Translations under genes and position numbers: made by a program | Part shown: positions 25,731-34,668 of the stretch, piece by piece | Layout: every line of letters starts with the position of its first letter | Numbering within the stretch: the first letter of the stretch is position 1 | Source: a virus | Strand: one strand, 5' to 3' | Length of the DNA stretch: 64,000 nucleotides | Virus record (IMG/VR): IMGVR_UViG_3300030104_002421 | Location: 62,001 to 126,000 of that record | The notes under the pieces: model-generated | The model's input: the letters and a program-made list of their open reading frames with translations, nothing else | What the model was told of the DNA's origin: nothing | The model's database searches: none

Positions 25731-26336
25731 ATGGCAAGCAGAGCAATAGACGCTTTTATTACTTTTCGTTTTTTAAAATTGTTAGTAACGCCATTTAATA
25801 AGACTGAGGCATTTAAGTTAGGTATTATTAATGATAGAGGTAAAGTTTTAAGAAGATATAAGACACTTGAGCGAATAGAAGAAAGGCAAGCATATACTAT
25901 TTTACACAGGCTCGTTTTCAATATAAAGAAATTAATTGAAAAGATTCCTGGTGGTAAGTCCAGATTGGCGAGTTATGCTGCCGCTCTATTTCTTATTAAA
26001 GAACATGTTGACCAAATGCATGATAGTGATGGAGAATTACTTGAAAAAGAGTTTTATAAATATTTAAAAGATAATGATTTAATTGAAGAAGATGATGGTA
26101 TCATAAGAGAAGATATCTCATTTGCAGATAAATTATTAAAAGGTTCTTACAGATTAGTAAATGATGTAGGGACAGATGAGGATGATAAAGTGATTGGAAA
26201 AAGAGGCGACATAGTATCAGTATATGCTGATAGTCATGCCAAAGATAATGTTATGGGACAGGATGTATTTGAAGTTATACACGATAAAACAAAAGATGTT
26301 TTATTAGTAACAGTAGAGGATATAGAAGAAGCATGA
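25731..26336 (+). CDS. Conserved late protein
   Basis: A 201-residue protein. The N-terminal ~100 residues are helical (ITFRFLKLLVTPFNKTEAF, ASYAAALFLIKEHV). The C-terminal ~55 residues look like a small beta barrel (VIGKRGDIVSVYAD ... VFEVIHDKTKDVLLVTVEDI). It begins one base after the previous stop and overlaps the next start. Probably structural or assembly related. Confidence 0.6.
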   Translation: MASRAIDAFITFRFLKLLVTPFNKTEAFKLGIINDRGKVLRRYKTLERIEERQAYTILHRLVFNIKKLIEKIPGGKSRLASYAAALFLIKEHVDQMHDSDGELLEKEFYKYLKDNDLIEEDDGIIREDISFADKLLKGSYRLVNDVGTDEDDKVIGKRGDIVSVYADSHAKDNVMGQDVFEVIHDKTKDVLLVTVEDIEEA

Positions 26337-27409
26337 CCAGGAGTTTTTCAGATTTTTCAGCAGGTTTACTTGCATTGAAAGAGAGTTTAGAAAAGAAAGA
26401 AGACATAGCAAATGTCGCTGGTGATGGTGCGGTTTCTATGCCACCCACAGCAAGAAAACCTATCAAAAGAAAGAAGATGACATTTAATGTCTCTCCAGAA
26501 GTTTTTGCCGCTTTTAAAAAAGGTAAATCAAAGTTTGAAAAATGGTCAAAATATTTAGACCTAACTGACGAAAGTCAAGCAGCGATATATTCCTGGGCAA
26601 TCAAAAATCATACAGGTGTTATTATACTACAAAATTCTGTAACAGGAGAAATAAGAGCGATTAGACATAATAGAATGGGTGGTGGACAATGGCACAAATT
26701 ATCCAGAGGTTTAAAAACAGAAGCAAGTGAATTACCAAAAGAAGTTTTAGATGACGCTGAAGATATAGTAAAAGATTTAAAATCTAAAAAAGCAGACTTT
26801 GTAAAAAGATATGGCAAAGACGCTAAGAAAGTTATGTATGCTACAGCAATGAAACAAGCAAAAGCAAAACATGGCATAGAGGGTAAAGAATTTGGTTCTA
26901 TTATCAAACAAATTAAAGATAGTATAGATAACATTGGTGTTAAAAAAGAAAGTATTAATACACAAGCAGAAAAACAATTGTATGAAACACCAGCAAAACC
27001 ACACGAAAACAATATAACAGTTTTACGAAATATAGTAAAAGAAAATGTTACAAAGAAAGTAATTTTTGAAAAAGCAGGAACTATGAGGGTTGATCCTGAA
27101 ACTGCTAAAACATTATTATCCGTATATGATGAATTAGATGAAGCATTAAAGAGTAAGTTTCAAAAGATGTTAAACTTTAATCAAATGGGTCTTAAATCAT
27201 TAAGAAACATGGCATACGAAATCGCAACATACGGTGAACCTCAAGGTCTAGCAAGACCTATTGCGAGTATAGGTAATATGAAATCACCAAGAAGTCGTCC
27301 AGCATACGCTTTAAATGCAAAAAAGAAGAAAGAAATTAAATCTACGGCAAAAGGTCCTGGTCTAGGTACATCTATGCCTATGATGAATATAACAGCGAGG
27401 AAGAAATAA
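26333..27409 (+). CDS. Conserved late protein, likely virion component
   Basis: A 358-residue basic protein. WAIKNHTGVIILQNSVTGEI is a beta hairpin-rich part (~85-115), followed by a helical middle and a tail with VDPETAKTLLSVYDELDEAL and NFNQMGLKSLRNMAYE. Position inside the late block and basic charge suggest a structural protein. Not recognised by name. Confidence 0.6.
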   Translation: MTRSFSDFSAGLLALKESLEKKEDIANVAGDGAVSMPPTARKPIKRKKMTFNVSPEVFAAFKKGKSKFEKWSKYLDLTDESQAAIYSWAIKNHTGVIILQNSVTGEIRAIRHNRMGGGQWHKLSRGLKTEASELPKEVLDDAEDIVKDLKSKKADFVKRYGKDAKKVMYATAMKQAKAKHGIEGKEFGSIIKQIKDSIDNIGVKKESINTQAEKQLYETPAKPHENNITVLRNIVKENVTKKVIFEKAGTMRVDPETAKTLLSVYDELDEALKSKFQKMLNFNQMGLKSLRNMAYEIATYGEPQGLARPIASIGNMKSPRSRPAYALNAKKKKEIKSTAKGPGLGTSMPMMNITARKK

Positions 27410-28158
27410 TGTTAGGACTACAACCAGAATTTTCGTGGAAGAACTCCACAATACTTGCCAAAGCGTCAGCAACGGCATACAATAATTTAAGTGCTTTTCA
27501 AAAGCAATTTGATCCAGAAGCAGTAATGTTTGATAAAGACGGTACACAGGTGTTTTGTTGGAAAGATGATAAACATGCTTGTGTTGCATTTAGAGGTACA
27601 GAACCAAATCAATGGTCTGATATTAAAGCAGACTTAAAAATAAGACGAGTAAAATGTCCTACAGGATTTGTACATAGAGGATTTAGAGACGCTTTAGACG
27701 AAGTATGGACAGATGTAGTGGCATGGATATCTAAACAAAAATGTCAACATGTATTCTTTACTGGTCATAGTTTAGGTGGTGCATTAGCAACACTAGCTGC
27801 AAGTAGATGGAACACAGTAACAACACATCTATACACATATGGATCACCAAGAGTAGGTGGTAAGAAGTTTATACAATCATTTCTTACAAGAAACAGATAT
27901 AGATTTAGAAACAATAACGATATAGTAACAAGAGTACCATTTGAGATATTTGGATATAAACATGTATCAGGTGAAGGTGGTAACTTTATCTATTTTGATA
28001 TTGATGGTAATGTTGCAACAAAATTTAGTAGATGGTATATGTTTAAACAATGGTGGAAAGGTACATTTAGAGGTGTATCACATTTAAAAGTAGATGGTTT
28101 TAGCGACCATTCTATGACTAACTACTACGAATATTGTAAAAGAGAAATGGATAAGTAA
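27409..28158 (+). CDS. Class 3 lipase
   Basis: A 249-residue alpha/beta-hydrolase of the fungal-lipase (Lipase_3) type. CVAFRGTEPNQWSDI is the conserved first strand with an FRGT motif. FFTGHSLGGALATL carries the nucleophile S121. RNNNDIVTRVP gives the acid D171, and FSDHSMTNYY the histidine H234. It likely cleaves acyl esters of membrane lipids. It stands directly upstream of small membrane proteins and the spanin pair, so a role in envelope disruption at lysis, or in release or entry, is plausible. No signal peptide is visible. Confidence 0.88.
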   Translation: MLGLQPEFSWKNSTILAKASATAYNNLSAFQKQFDPEAVMFDKDGTQVFCWKDDKHACVAFRGTEPNQWSDIKADLKIRRVKCPTGFVHRGFRDALDEVWTDVVAWISKQKCQHVFFTGHSLGGALATLAASRWNTVTTHLYTYGSPRVGGKKFIQSFLTRNRYRFRNNNDIVTRVPFEIFGYKHVSGEGGNFIYFDIDGNVATKFSRWYMFKQWWKGTFRGVSHLKVDGFSDHSMTNYYEYCKREMDK

Positions 28159-28445
28159 TGTGGGATATGATTGAAAGAATGGCAAGTGATAGATTGTGGA
28201 TTTATACTGCTATTTTTGGGTCATTGTTTGGCGCTGCTTTTTTATTTTGGTTTAAAGATACAAGAATGGCAACATGGGGTGTGGCAAAGTTTGACCGCAC
28301 ATTAGAATTTTTAGTAAAGCGTTGGGGTTGGACTTGGTTACAAAATGACCCAGAGGCATGGCGTAAGAAATATCCTAAAATTACATCAAAGATAGACGAT
28401 TTAGAGGAGAGGATCAAAGATTTAGAAAAATTTGATAATCAATAA
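28158..28445 (+). CDS. Small membrane protein before the spanins
   Basis: A 95-residue protein with one clear membrane segment (residues ~17-33, WIYTAIFGSLFGAAFLFWF) and a C-terminal charged helix. It overlaps the lipase stop. A holin-like role is possible by position, but there is only one segment and no family match. Confidence 0.6.
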   Translation: MWDMIERMASDRLWIYTAIFGSLFGAAFLFWFKDTRMATWGVAKFDRTLEFLVKRWGWTWLQNDPEAWRKKYPKITSKIDDLEERIKDLEKFDNQ

Positions 28446-28461
28446 AGAAAGTGATTAAGAT

Positions 28462-28926
28462 ATGAAAATAAGCGATAATACATCCGTGGCAATGCCAATG
28501 AGGAATTTAATTTCCATTGTTGTAGCTGTAGGATTAGGTGTATGGGCCTACTTTGGGATAGTTGAAAGATTAAACCAAGCAGAAACAAATATCATTTTAA
28601 TTAAAGAAGATATTACTAACGAAACTAATAGACTTGATGGTACAATTTTAAGTTTAAAAGAAGGTGATATTGATGAAAACACAGAATTTAGGATTAAATG
28701 GCCGAGAGGAGAAATGGGTACTCTTCCAGCTGATAGTGAACAATATATGCTGATAGAATTTCTATCAGGACAAGTGGAAACTATGCAGGCACAAATGGAA
28801 GGTATGATGAATAATTCCGTGAACATTAAGAGGTTGCAAACTGATATTGAAAAGATGTTATCAGATATAGAAGAACTAAAGGATAGAGTTAGACAAAATG
28901 GTTCTAATATGACAATTGGGGAGTAA
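28462..28926 (+). CDS. Membrane-anchored coiled-coil protein
   Basis: A 154-residue protein with a hydrophobic segment (~15-34, NLISIVVAVGLGVWAYFGI) after a short N-terminus, a central LKEGDIDENTEFRIKWPRGEMG region and a C-terminal coiled coil. I recall similar proteins in cyanophages and pelagiphages, always uncharacterised. It lies in the lysis-like cluster. Confidence 0.6.
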   Translation: MKISDNTSVAMPMRNLISIVVAVGLGVWAYFGIVERLNQAETNIILIKEDITNETNRLDGTILSLKEGDIDENTEFRIKWPRGEMGTLPADSEQYMLIEFLSGQVETMQAQMEGMMNNSVNIKRLQTDIEKMLSDIEELKDRVRQNGSNMTIGE

Positions 28927-28928
28927 AT

Positions 28929-29171
28929 ATGGAAAATGTATTAGTATGGGCTTTGCTAATGTTTTATAGTGAAGGCAGCAATATAAATGATTTTAACACA
29001 GCTGATGAATTTACATTAACAGACGGATTAACTAAATGTTTATCAATGAAAAGAGAAGCAACAAGAAATTCAGATAATGTACAATGGAGATGTATGCAAG
29101 CGAAAGTAGATTTAGAAGTTGACGCTACTGGAACTTTACATATATTGAGGTTAAAAGAAGAAGTAAAATAA
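28929..29171 (+). CDS. Small protein in the lysis-like cluster
   Basis: An 80-residue protein with a weakly hydrophobic N-terminus (ENVLVWALLMFYS) and two cysteines, possibly exported. GGGGAG lies before the ATG. Function unknown. Confidence 0.5.
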   Translation: MENVLVWALLMFYSEGSNINDFNTADEFTLTDGLTKCLSMKREATRNSDNVQWRCMQAKVDLEVDATGTLHILRLKEEVK

Positions 29172-29174
29172 ATA

Positions 29175-29627
29175 ATGTTTAGTAGTTTAAAAATAGGTTT
29201 GGTTTTGTTAATGATGGCAGGTGCCGGTGGAGGTTTTCTATATGTCAAAAAATTACAAAAAGATAACGAAATACTTAAAGTTAATCAAGCAAAACTTGAA
29301 ACGGCAGTTGAGGAAAGTTCAGCTGTCATTGAACAACAAACGAAAGACTTGGGGCAAATACGAGAAACATTAAAAGAAGTTGAAGCTCAAAAGGCAAAAC
29401 TACAAAAAGATAAAGACGCTTTAAGTAACAGACTAGGTAAGCATGATATTGGTAATCTTGCAGAAAACAAACCTGGTCTAGTAGAAAAAATAATTAACAA
29501 AGCAAGTGATAGTGCTACCAGATGTTTAGAAATTGCAAGTGGTAGTCCTTTGACGGAAGAGGAGATAAATGGAACGCCTAATAGGGAATGTCCTGGTTTT
29601 TGGCCTGACGATACTGTTTCTGAATAG
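29175..29627 (+). CDS. i-spanin-like (Rz-like) inner-membrane protein
   Basis: A 150-residue protein with an N-terminal membrane segment (5-24) and a long periplasmic coiled coil (~27-90), then TRCLEIASGSPLTEEE and a final ECPGFW. This is the layout of Rz-type i-spanins. An out-of-frame lipoprotein gene starts within its last 59 bases, as in Rz/Rz1. No ribosome site is strong; the ATG follows the previous stop by 3 bases. Confidence 0.7.
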   Translation: MFSSLKIGLVLLMMAGAGGGFLYVKKLQKDNEILKVNQAKLETAVEESSAVIEQQTKDLGQIRETLKEVEAQKAKLQKDKDALSNRLGKHDIGNLAENKPGLVEKIINKASDSATRCLEIASGSPLTEEEINGTPNRECPGFWPDDTVSE

Positions 29628-29934
29628 TTGCGCTGGGTTAGCGGTAAAGGAGATATCTAATTATAAGATTGAAAAAAAGCGGGAACCGTTAGCGTTAGAT
29701 GCTCCTACCCCTTTAGACTTACAGGATGTAGATTGGATTATAATAACTAAAGATAATGCTAACGAAGTTTTTGAAAAGATTAAAAATGATAAGAATGGTG
29801 ATTATGCTTTGTTTGCAGTTACAGATAAAGGTTATGAAAAACTTGCTCTGAACATGGCAGATATCAGAAACAAGTTGGCGGAACAAAGACAAATAATTCT
29901 GTCATATAAGGAATACTACGAGGGTGGCGAATAA
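29569..29934 (+). CDS. o-spanin-like (Rz1-like) outer-membrane lipoprotein
   Basis: A 121-residue lipoprotein whose start is nested in another frame of the i-spanin gene. The signal peptide ends in a lipobox (ILFLNSC, Cys21). The mature part has PLALDAPTPLDLQDVDWII and a helical tail (LAEQRQIILSYKEYYE), a pattern found in phage outer-membrane spanin subunits. GAGGAG precedes the ATG. Together with the i-spanin it should join the two membranes at lysis. Confidence 0.7.
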   Translation: MERLIGNVLVFGLTILFLNSCAGLAVKEISNYKIEKKREPLALDAPTPLDLQDVDWIIITKDNANEVFEKIKNDKNGDYALFAVTDKGYEKLALNMADIRNKLAEQRQIILSYKEYYEGGE

Positions 29935-30388
29935 CATAGATGATTTGGTTAAAGATATTGCAACGCTAAAGGCTGATGTCAAACAATCAAGTCAAATACA
30001 TTCAAGGTTAGATGACGCTATAGTTAGATTAACTGATATTTCTTCAAGTATCAAATCTATGTTAGCAGTACATGATGAGAAGATAAGACGAGTTGATTCC
30101 TCACAGGAAGATATTCTATCTCTACTAGAAGATAGAAGACGAGAATGGGAAGTTGACTTAAAAGAATTACATAGTAGAATATCGACACAAGGACGAGAAT
30201 TACGAGAGGCAATCCAAGATACTACTTTACGAGGTGAAAGACAACACCGTGAACACGCTGAAGCTATTGAGAAAGTTGAAGACGCTTTATCTAATAGAGT
30301 TGGCGTGTTAGAAAAATGGCGATGGTTAATTATTGGTGGTGCAATACTACTAGGTTTTATTATACAAAACATGGATATGTTTGGATGA
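29924..30388 (+). CDS. Coiled-coil protein with C-terminal membrane anchor
   Basis: A 154-residue protein, GTG start behind ACGAGG, overlapping the o-spanin stop. Residues 1-130 are coiled coil. The tail WRWLIIGGAILLGFIIQNM is a single membrane segment. Similar tail-anchored coiled-coil proteins occur in marine T4-like phages. A pinholin-like or membrane-organising role is speculation. Confidence 0.65.
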   Translation: MANNIDDLVKDIATLKADVKQSSQIHSRLDDAIVRLTDISSSIKSMLAVHDEKIRRVDSSQEDILSLLEDRRREWEVDLKELHSRISTQGRELREAIQDTTLRGERQHREHAEAIEKVEDALSNRVGVLEKWRWLIIGGAILLGFIIQNMDMFG

Positions 30389-30483
30389 GATTATTTGATT
30401 GGTTTATAATTATGATATTAGGTGGTTATCTAGGTTACATTTTTTTACTTGCATTAATCAACACATTTTGCGACTGTATTTAG
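30385..30483 (+). CDS. 32-residue single-span membrane peptide
   Basis: The ATG overlaps the previous stop (ATGA), giving translational coupling. The peptide is almost all one hydrophobic helix (FIIMILGGYLGYIFLLALI) with two cysteines at the end. At the end of the lysis-like cluster it could be a small holin or regulator. Confidence 0.5.
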   Translation: MRLFDWFIIMILGGYLGYIFLLALINTFCDCI

Positions 30484-30488
30484 AGTAG

Positions 30489-30515
30489 CACATTACTGGC
30501 ACATTATTGGCACAG
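30489..30515 (+). repeat. Short tandem repeat
   Basis: Two copies of an 11-mer (CACATTACTGG, CACATTATTGG) followed by a partial third (CACAG) in the gap after the membrane peptide. Confidence 0.6.
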
Positions 30516-30621
30516 TCCTGCCATGTTCAAAATGCATAGAGACTATTCAAATATAATGCATTACAAACATGTTAAAATATGTTATAATATGATAAATATT
30601 TTTGAACATGAAAGGAAAAAA

Positions 30622-30795
30622 GTGGCAACATTTATACAAAACATCTTGGAAGCATTTAGGGTTCCATCTATCGCTTATGGCAATAATTATGATAATGTGG
30701 ATCCAAATTTGGTCCGTTATTTTAGGACTGAATATGGAAGGGACTGGCAGAGCGAACTTAATCATCACCTCTATAAAATCAACAAAAATAAGTAA
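30622..30795 (+). CDS. Small conserved protein
   Basis: A 57-residue protein. I place the start at GTG 30622 because AAAGGA lies 5 bases before it; the open frame continues upstream to an ATG at 30523 without support. The C-terminal half (LVRYFRTEYGRDWQSELNHH) resembles small proteins common in marine phages. Function unknown. Confidence 0.5.
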   Translation: MATFIQNILEAFRVPSIAYGNNYDNVDPNLVRYFRTEYGRDWQSELNHHLYKINKNK

Positions 30796-30804
30796 AGACT
30801 AGGC

Positions 30805-30833
30805 TTGACTTTTTAGCGGTTTTGTGATATAAT
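30805..30833 (+). promoter_or_regulatory. Sigma70-like promoter before the primase/nrd block
   Basis: TTGACT 30805-30810 and TGATATAAT with TATAAT 30828-30833, spacer 17. The predicted start is ~4 bases before the ATG at 30844. Confidence 0.75.
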
Positions 30834-30843
30834 ACATAGTATT

Positions 30844-31365
30844 ATGAAACTGACAAAGTTATTTCCACGAATTATAGGCGAGACTACCAACAAAGACTTT
30901 GATTTACTAGAGGATATCTACAAAATACGAGATAATCCCTCTGGTACTCCAAAGAGTTGGGTATCAAATAAAACTTACAGTACATTTGGAAGAGACTTAT
31001 GGGACTACCCAGCATTTCATCCTTATATGAAGTGGCAAGATAGTCAAGTCTTACAATATACATATGATTTAGATTACGAGTTTGAAAAGTTTAAATGTCA
31101 AACTTGGTTTAACATATATAAAAAGAATGACTTTCAGGAATTGCACAATCACGGCAACGAAGATATAAGTACAATCTTTATGGTCAAAGGACCTACAGAA
31201 AGTGCATATACATATTTTAAAGACTTTGCTTTACAAGACCAATATCGCTTTGACTTTGAAGAAGGTAAACTGTTGATATTTCCATCACATATGTTGCATG
31301 GAGTATCTCAACACCAATTAGATGATGAAAGGATTACTATTGCTAGTAATTATAAATTAACTTGA
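30844..31365 (+). CDS. 2OG-Fe(II) oxygenase-like protein
   Basis: A 173-residue beta-helix protein. FQELHNHGNEDISTIFMV carries the first histidines, LIFPSHMLHGV the distal histidine, and DDERITIASNYKL the 2-oxoglutarate arginine region. Substrate unknown. Its mRNA would be near-leaderless. The stop overlaps the TTG start of primase. Confidence 0.75.
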   Translation: MKLTKLFPRIIGETTNKDFDLLEDIYKIRDNPSGTPKSWVSNKTYSTFGRDLWDYPAFHPYMKWQDSQVLQYTYDLDYEFEKFKCQTWFNIYKKNDFQELHNHGNEDISTIFMVKGPTESAYTYFKDFALQDQYRFDFEEGKLLIFPSHMLHGVSQHQLDDERITIASNYKLT

Positions 31366-32345
31366 TAGACTTACAATATTTACACCAGATTTCCCACAAA
31401 CTAGATAGATTTAAAAAGAAAAATCAAAACTTATATAACTTTAGATGTCCCTATTGTGGCGATAGTCAAAAGAAACAATCTAAAGCAAGAGGTTTTGTTT
31501 ATCGTAGTAAACAAGATTATTTCTACAAATGCCATAATTGTGGTAAAGGTACTACATTAGGTAAACTTATAGAACATATTGACCCAGATTTATATAAGAA
31601 GTGGGTAGTAGAGAAGTTTAAAAAAGGTTCTAAACAACACAAAGAACCTGATTTTGATTTTAAACCAGTAAAGTTTCCTGATAGTAACTTAAATAAACTT
31701 ACTAACTTTTCAAAGTTATCATCTGACCATCCGGCACTAGACTTTATCACTAAAAGAAAACTACAAGATTATATTGATAAATTTTATTTTGCACCTAAAT
31801 TTATGACATGGGTAAACAGTATGATACCTAACAAGTTTCCAGAAGTAAAGAATGACCATCCTAGAGTAGTAATACCATTCTTTGATACAAGTGGTAAGAT
31901 GTTTGCTTTTCAAGGTCGAGCATTTGGTAAAGAAGAACCAAAATATATAACAATTAAACTAGATGAGAACAAAAGAAGAATATACGGACTTGATACTATA
32001 AACATAAACAAAGATATTAAAGTTGTAGAAGGTCCTATTGATAGTCTATTTTTGTATAATGCCGTAGCATGTGCTGGTGCAGATATGGTTTTACCTAGAA
32101 CAAAAAATAATGCTGTGTATATCTTTGACAATGAACCAAGAAATACCGTAATTATTCAAAAATTAGAAAATTTAATTACTCAAGGTTACCGTGTATGTAT
32201 TTGGCCTAAAAGCATAAAAGAAAAGGATATCAATGATTTAATACTTGCAGGTTACTCAAAAGTAGAGATAGAGGATATTATAAGTAGTAACACATTTTCA
32301 AAATTATCAGCAATACAACAATTAAACAATTATAAGGAGGTATAA
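31362..32345 (+). CDS. 61: DNA primase gp61
   Basis: A 327-residue DnaG-type primase starting at TTG 31362. The zinc ribbon uses C29, C32, C57 and C60 (FRCPYCG ... YKCHNCG). The Toprim core includes VVEGPIDSLFLYNA and VYIFDNEPRN. It makes RNA primers with gp41. Start overlaps the preceding stop. Confidence 0.9.
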   Translation: MIDLQYLHQISHKLDRFKKKNQNLYNFRCPYCGDSQKKQSKARGFVYRSKQDYFYKCHNCGKGTTLGKLIEHIDPDLYKKWVVEKFKKGSKQHKEPDFDFKPVKFPDSNLNKLTNFSKLSSDHPALDFITKRKLQDYIDKFYFAPKFMTWVNSMIPNKFPEVKNDHPRVVIPFFDTSGKMFAFQGRAFGKEEPKYITIKLDENKRRIYGLDTININKDIKVVEGPIDSLFLYNAVACAGADMVLPRTKNNAVYIFDNEPRNTVIIQKLENLITQGYRVCIWPKSIKEKDINDLILAGYSKVEIEDIISSNTFSKLSAIQQLNNYKEV

Positions 32346-32346
32346 A

Positions 32347-34668
32347 TTGTCCCCAGACGCTATACAAGTTAAGAAACGAAACGGTAGGGGGTTAGAACCT
32401 CTGGATATACAAAAGATACATTCCATGGTAGGATTTGCATGTGAAGGTTTGTCTAATGTATCTGAAAGTCAAGTAGAAATGTCAAGTGGATTACAATTCT
32501 ATGATGGCATGACTACAGATGAGATACAACAGATATTAATAAAATCAGCGAATGACTTAATCACTTTAGAAAATCCTAACTATCAATATGTAGCGGCAAG
32601 ATTGTTACTCTTTAGTCTTCGAAAATCTCTCCATCACAAATTATGGGACCACCCAACAGTAAAAGAACATGTACAGAAATGTATTGAGTTAGGTGTCTAT
32701 GACAAAGAAATTGTAAACTGGTATGATGAGGATGAATTAGACCAAATGAACGGTTTTATAAAGCATGATAGAGATTATTTATTTTCTTATGCAGGTATTC
32801 GTCAAGTTATAGATAAGTACCTAGTACAAGACCGTTCAAATGGGTCTATATTTGAAACACCGCAATTCATGTATATGATGATAGCGGCAACATTATTCAG
32901 AAATTATGATAAAGAAAGGAGAATGAGTTATGTTAAAAAATATTATAATGCGATTTCAAATCATCTTATCAATATTCCCACACCTGTTATGGCTGGTGTT
33001 CGTACTCCTCTTCGCCAGTTTGCTAGTTGTGTTTTGGTCGATAGTGATGACACTTTGCCTAGCATTTTCTCTAGCGACATGGCTATTGGGCGTTATGTTT
33101 CCCAAAGGGCAGGAATTGGTATCAACGCTGGGAGAATCCGTGGAATCAACAGTAAGATTAGGGGTGGAGAAGTCCAGCATACTGGCGTTGTCCCTTTTCT
33201 CAAAAAATTTGAAGCAACCGTTAAATGCTGTACACAAAACGGTGTACGAGGCGGGTCAGCGACTGTACACTTTCCTATCTGGCACCAAGAGATAGAAGAT
33301 ATTATTGTTTTAAAGAACAATAAAGGTACGGAAGATAATAGAGTTAGAAAACTAGACTACTCTATACAAATATCAAAAATATTTTACGAAAGATTTATAC
33401 AAGGTGAAGATATAACTTTATTCTCACCACATGAAGCACCAGGTCTATATGACGCTTTTGGTACGGAAGAGTTTGATGAAATGTATATGATGTATGAAAG
33501 AAAAACTAGTGTAAAGAAAAAGAAGGTATCTGCTCAAAAATTATTTGGTGATATCTTAAAAGAAAGAGCAGAAACAGGTCGTATTTACATAATGAATATT
33601 GACCATTGTAATACTCATTCTAGTTTTAAAGACATGGTAAGAATGTCAAATTTATGTCAGGAAATAACACTACCTACAGACCCATTACAACACATTGATG
33701 GCGAAGGAGAGATTGCATTATGTATTCTATCTGCTATAAATATGGGTTCAATTTCAGATAAGGAAGAGTTAGAAGGACTATGTGATTTATCTGTACGAGG
33801 ACTAGAGGAGTTGATTGACCTCCAACAATATCCAGTTAAGGCAGCAGAGATATCAACAAAAGCAAGGCGTAGTTTAGGCGTTGGTTATATTGGTCTGGCA
33901 CACTTCTTAGCAAAGAACAAAGTTAAGTATGAAAGTAAAGAGGCATGGAGATTAATTGATGAATATACTGAAGCATTCCAATATTATTTACTTAAATCAA
34001 GTAACGAAATAGCAAAAGAGAAAGGTGCTTGTGAATACTTTGATAAGACTAAATATTCAGATGGTATACTACCTATTGACACTTATAAGAAAGATGTTGA
34101 TACACTAGTTAAAAGAAAGTTGAGTTATGATTGGACTGCTCTTGGAAAGAGTATCAAAGAAACCGGACTACGACATTCCACATTGTCAGCACAAATGCCT
34201 AGTGAAAGTTCGTCTGTGGTGTCAAATGAAACGAATGGTATTGAACCGCCCAGAGACTACTTGTCTATTAAGAAAAGTAAAAAAGGACCACTTAAACAAA
34301 TAGTACCTGGTTACCCTAATCTAAAAAATTATTACACTTTACTATGGGATATGCCTGGTAACGAAGGTTATATTAATATAGTTGCAGTTATGCAAAAGTA
34401 TTTTGACCAAGCGATATCTGGTAACTGGTCATATAATCCTGAACAGTATGAGGGTAATGAAGTCCCTATTTCAGTTATGGCAAAAGATTTGTTGACTACA
34501 TATAAACTAGGTTGGAAAACATCTTATTATCAAAATACATATGATAGTAAAAGTGATAATGATGAACCTGCTCATAGTATAGGAGGTCCTGAACAAGAAT
34601 TAAAAACTAGACAAGAATTTAATTCAAAGGAAGAATATGAGGAATATTGTGAGAGCTGTGCTATATGA
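32347..34668 (+). CDS. nrdA: Ribonucleotide reductase class Ia large subunit NrdA
   Basis: A 773-residue NrdA starting at TTG behind the strong site AAGGAGG. It has an ATP-cone-like N-terminus (IQVKKRNGRGLEPLD), ASCVLVD with an active-site cysteine, NLCQEITLP with the NxCxE catalytic motif, PSESSSVVSNETNG, and a C-terminal CESC redox tail. With NrdB it supplies dNTPs. Bases ~32950-33290 show clearly different codon use (CGT/CGC, C/G-ending) from the A-ending flanks, suggesting a recombinant patch. Confidence 0.95.
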   Translation: MSPDAIQVKKRNGRGLEPLDIQKIHSMVGFACEGLSNVSESQVEMSSGLQFYDGMTTDEIQQILIKSANDLITLENPNYQYVAARLLLFSLRKSLHHKLWDHPTVKEHVQKCIELGVYDKEIVNWYDEDELDQMNGFIKHDRDYLFSYAGIRQVIDKYLVQDRSNGSIFETPQFMYMMIAATLFRNYDKERRMSYVKKYYNAISNHLINIPTPVMAGVRTPLRQFASCVLVDSDDTLPSIFSSDMAIGRYVSQRAGIGINAGRIRGINSKIRGGEVQHTGVVPFLKKFEATVKCCTQNGVRGGSATVHFPIWHQEIEDIIVLKNNKGTEDNRVRKLDYSIQISKIFYERFIQGEDITLFSPHEAPGLYDAFGTEEFDEMYMMYERKTSVKKKKVSAQKLFGDILKERAETGRIYIMNIDHCNTHSSFKDMVRMSNLCQEITLPTDPLQHIDGEGEIALCILSAINMGSISDKEELEGLCDLSVRGLEELIDLQQYPVKAAEISTKARRSLGVGYIGLAHFLAKNKVKYESKEAWRLIDEYTEAFQYYLLKSSNEIAKEKGACEYFDKTKYSDGILPIDTYKKDVDTLVKRKLSYDWTALGKSIKETGLRHSTLSAQMPSESSSVVSNETNGIEPPRDYLSIKKSKKGPLKQIVPGYPNLKNYYTLLWDMPGNEGYINIVAVMQKYFDQAISGNWSYNPEQYEGNEVPISVMAKDLLTTYKLGWKTSYYQNTYDSKSDNDEPAHSIGGPEQELKTRQEFNSKEEYEEYCESCAI

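Noticed and set aside
32930-33295. 121-codon hydrophobic ORF inside nrdA
   Set aside because: It lies in another frame over the nrdA active-site region and results from the odd codon use there; no start signal.
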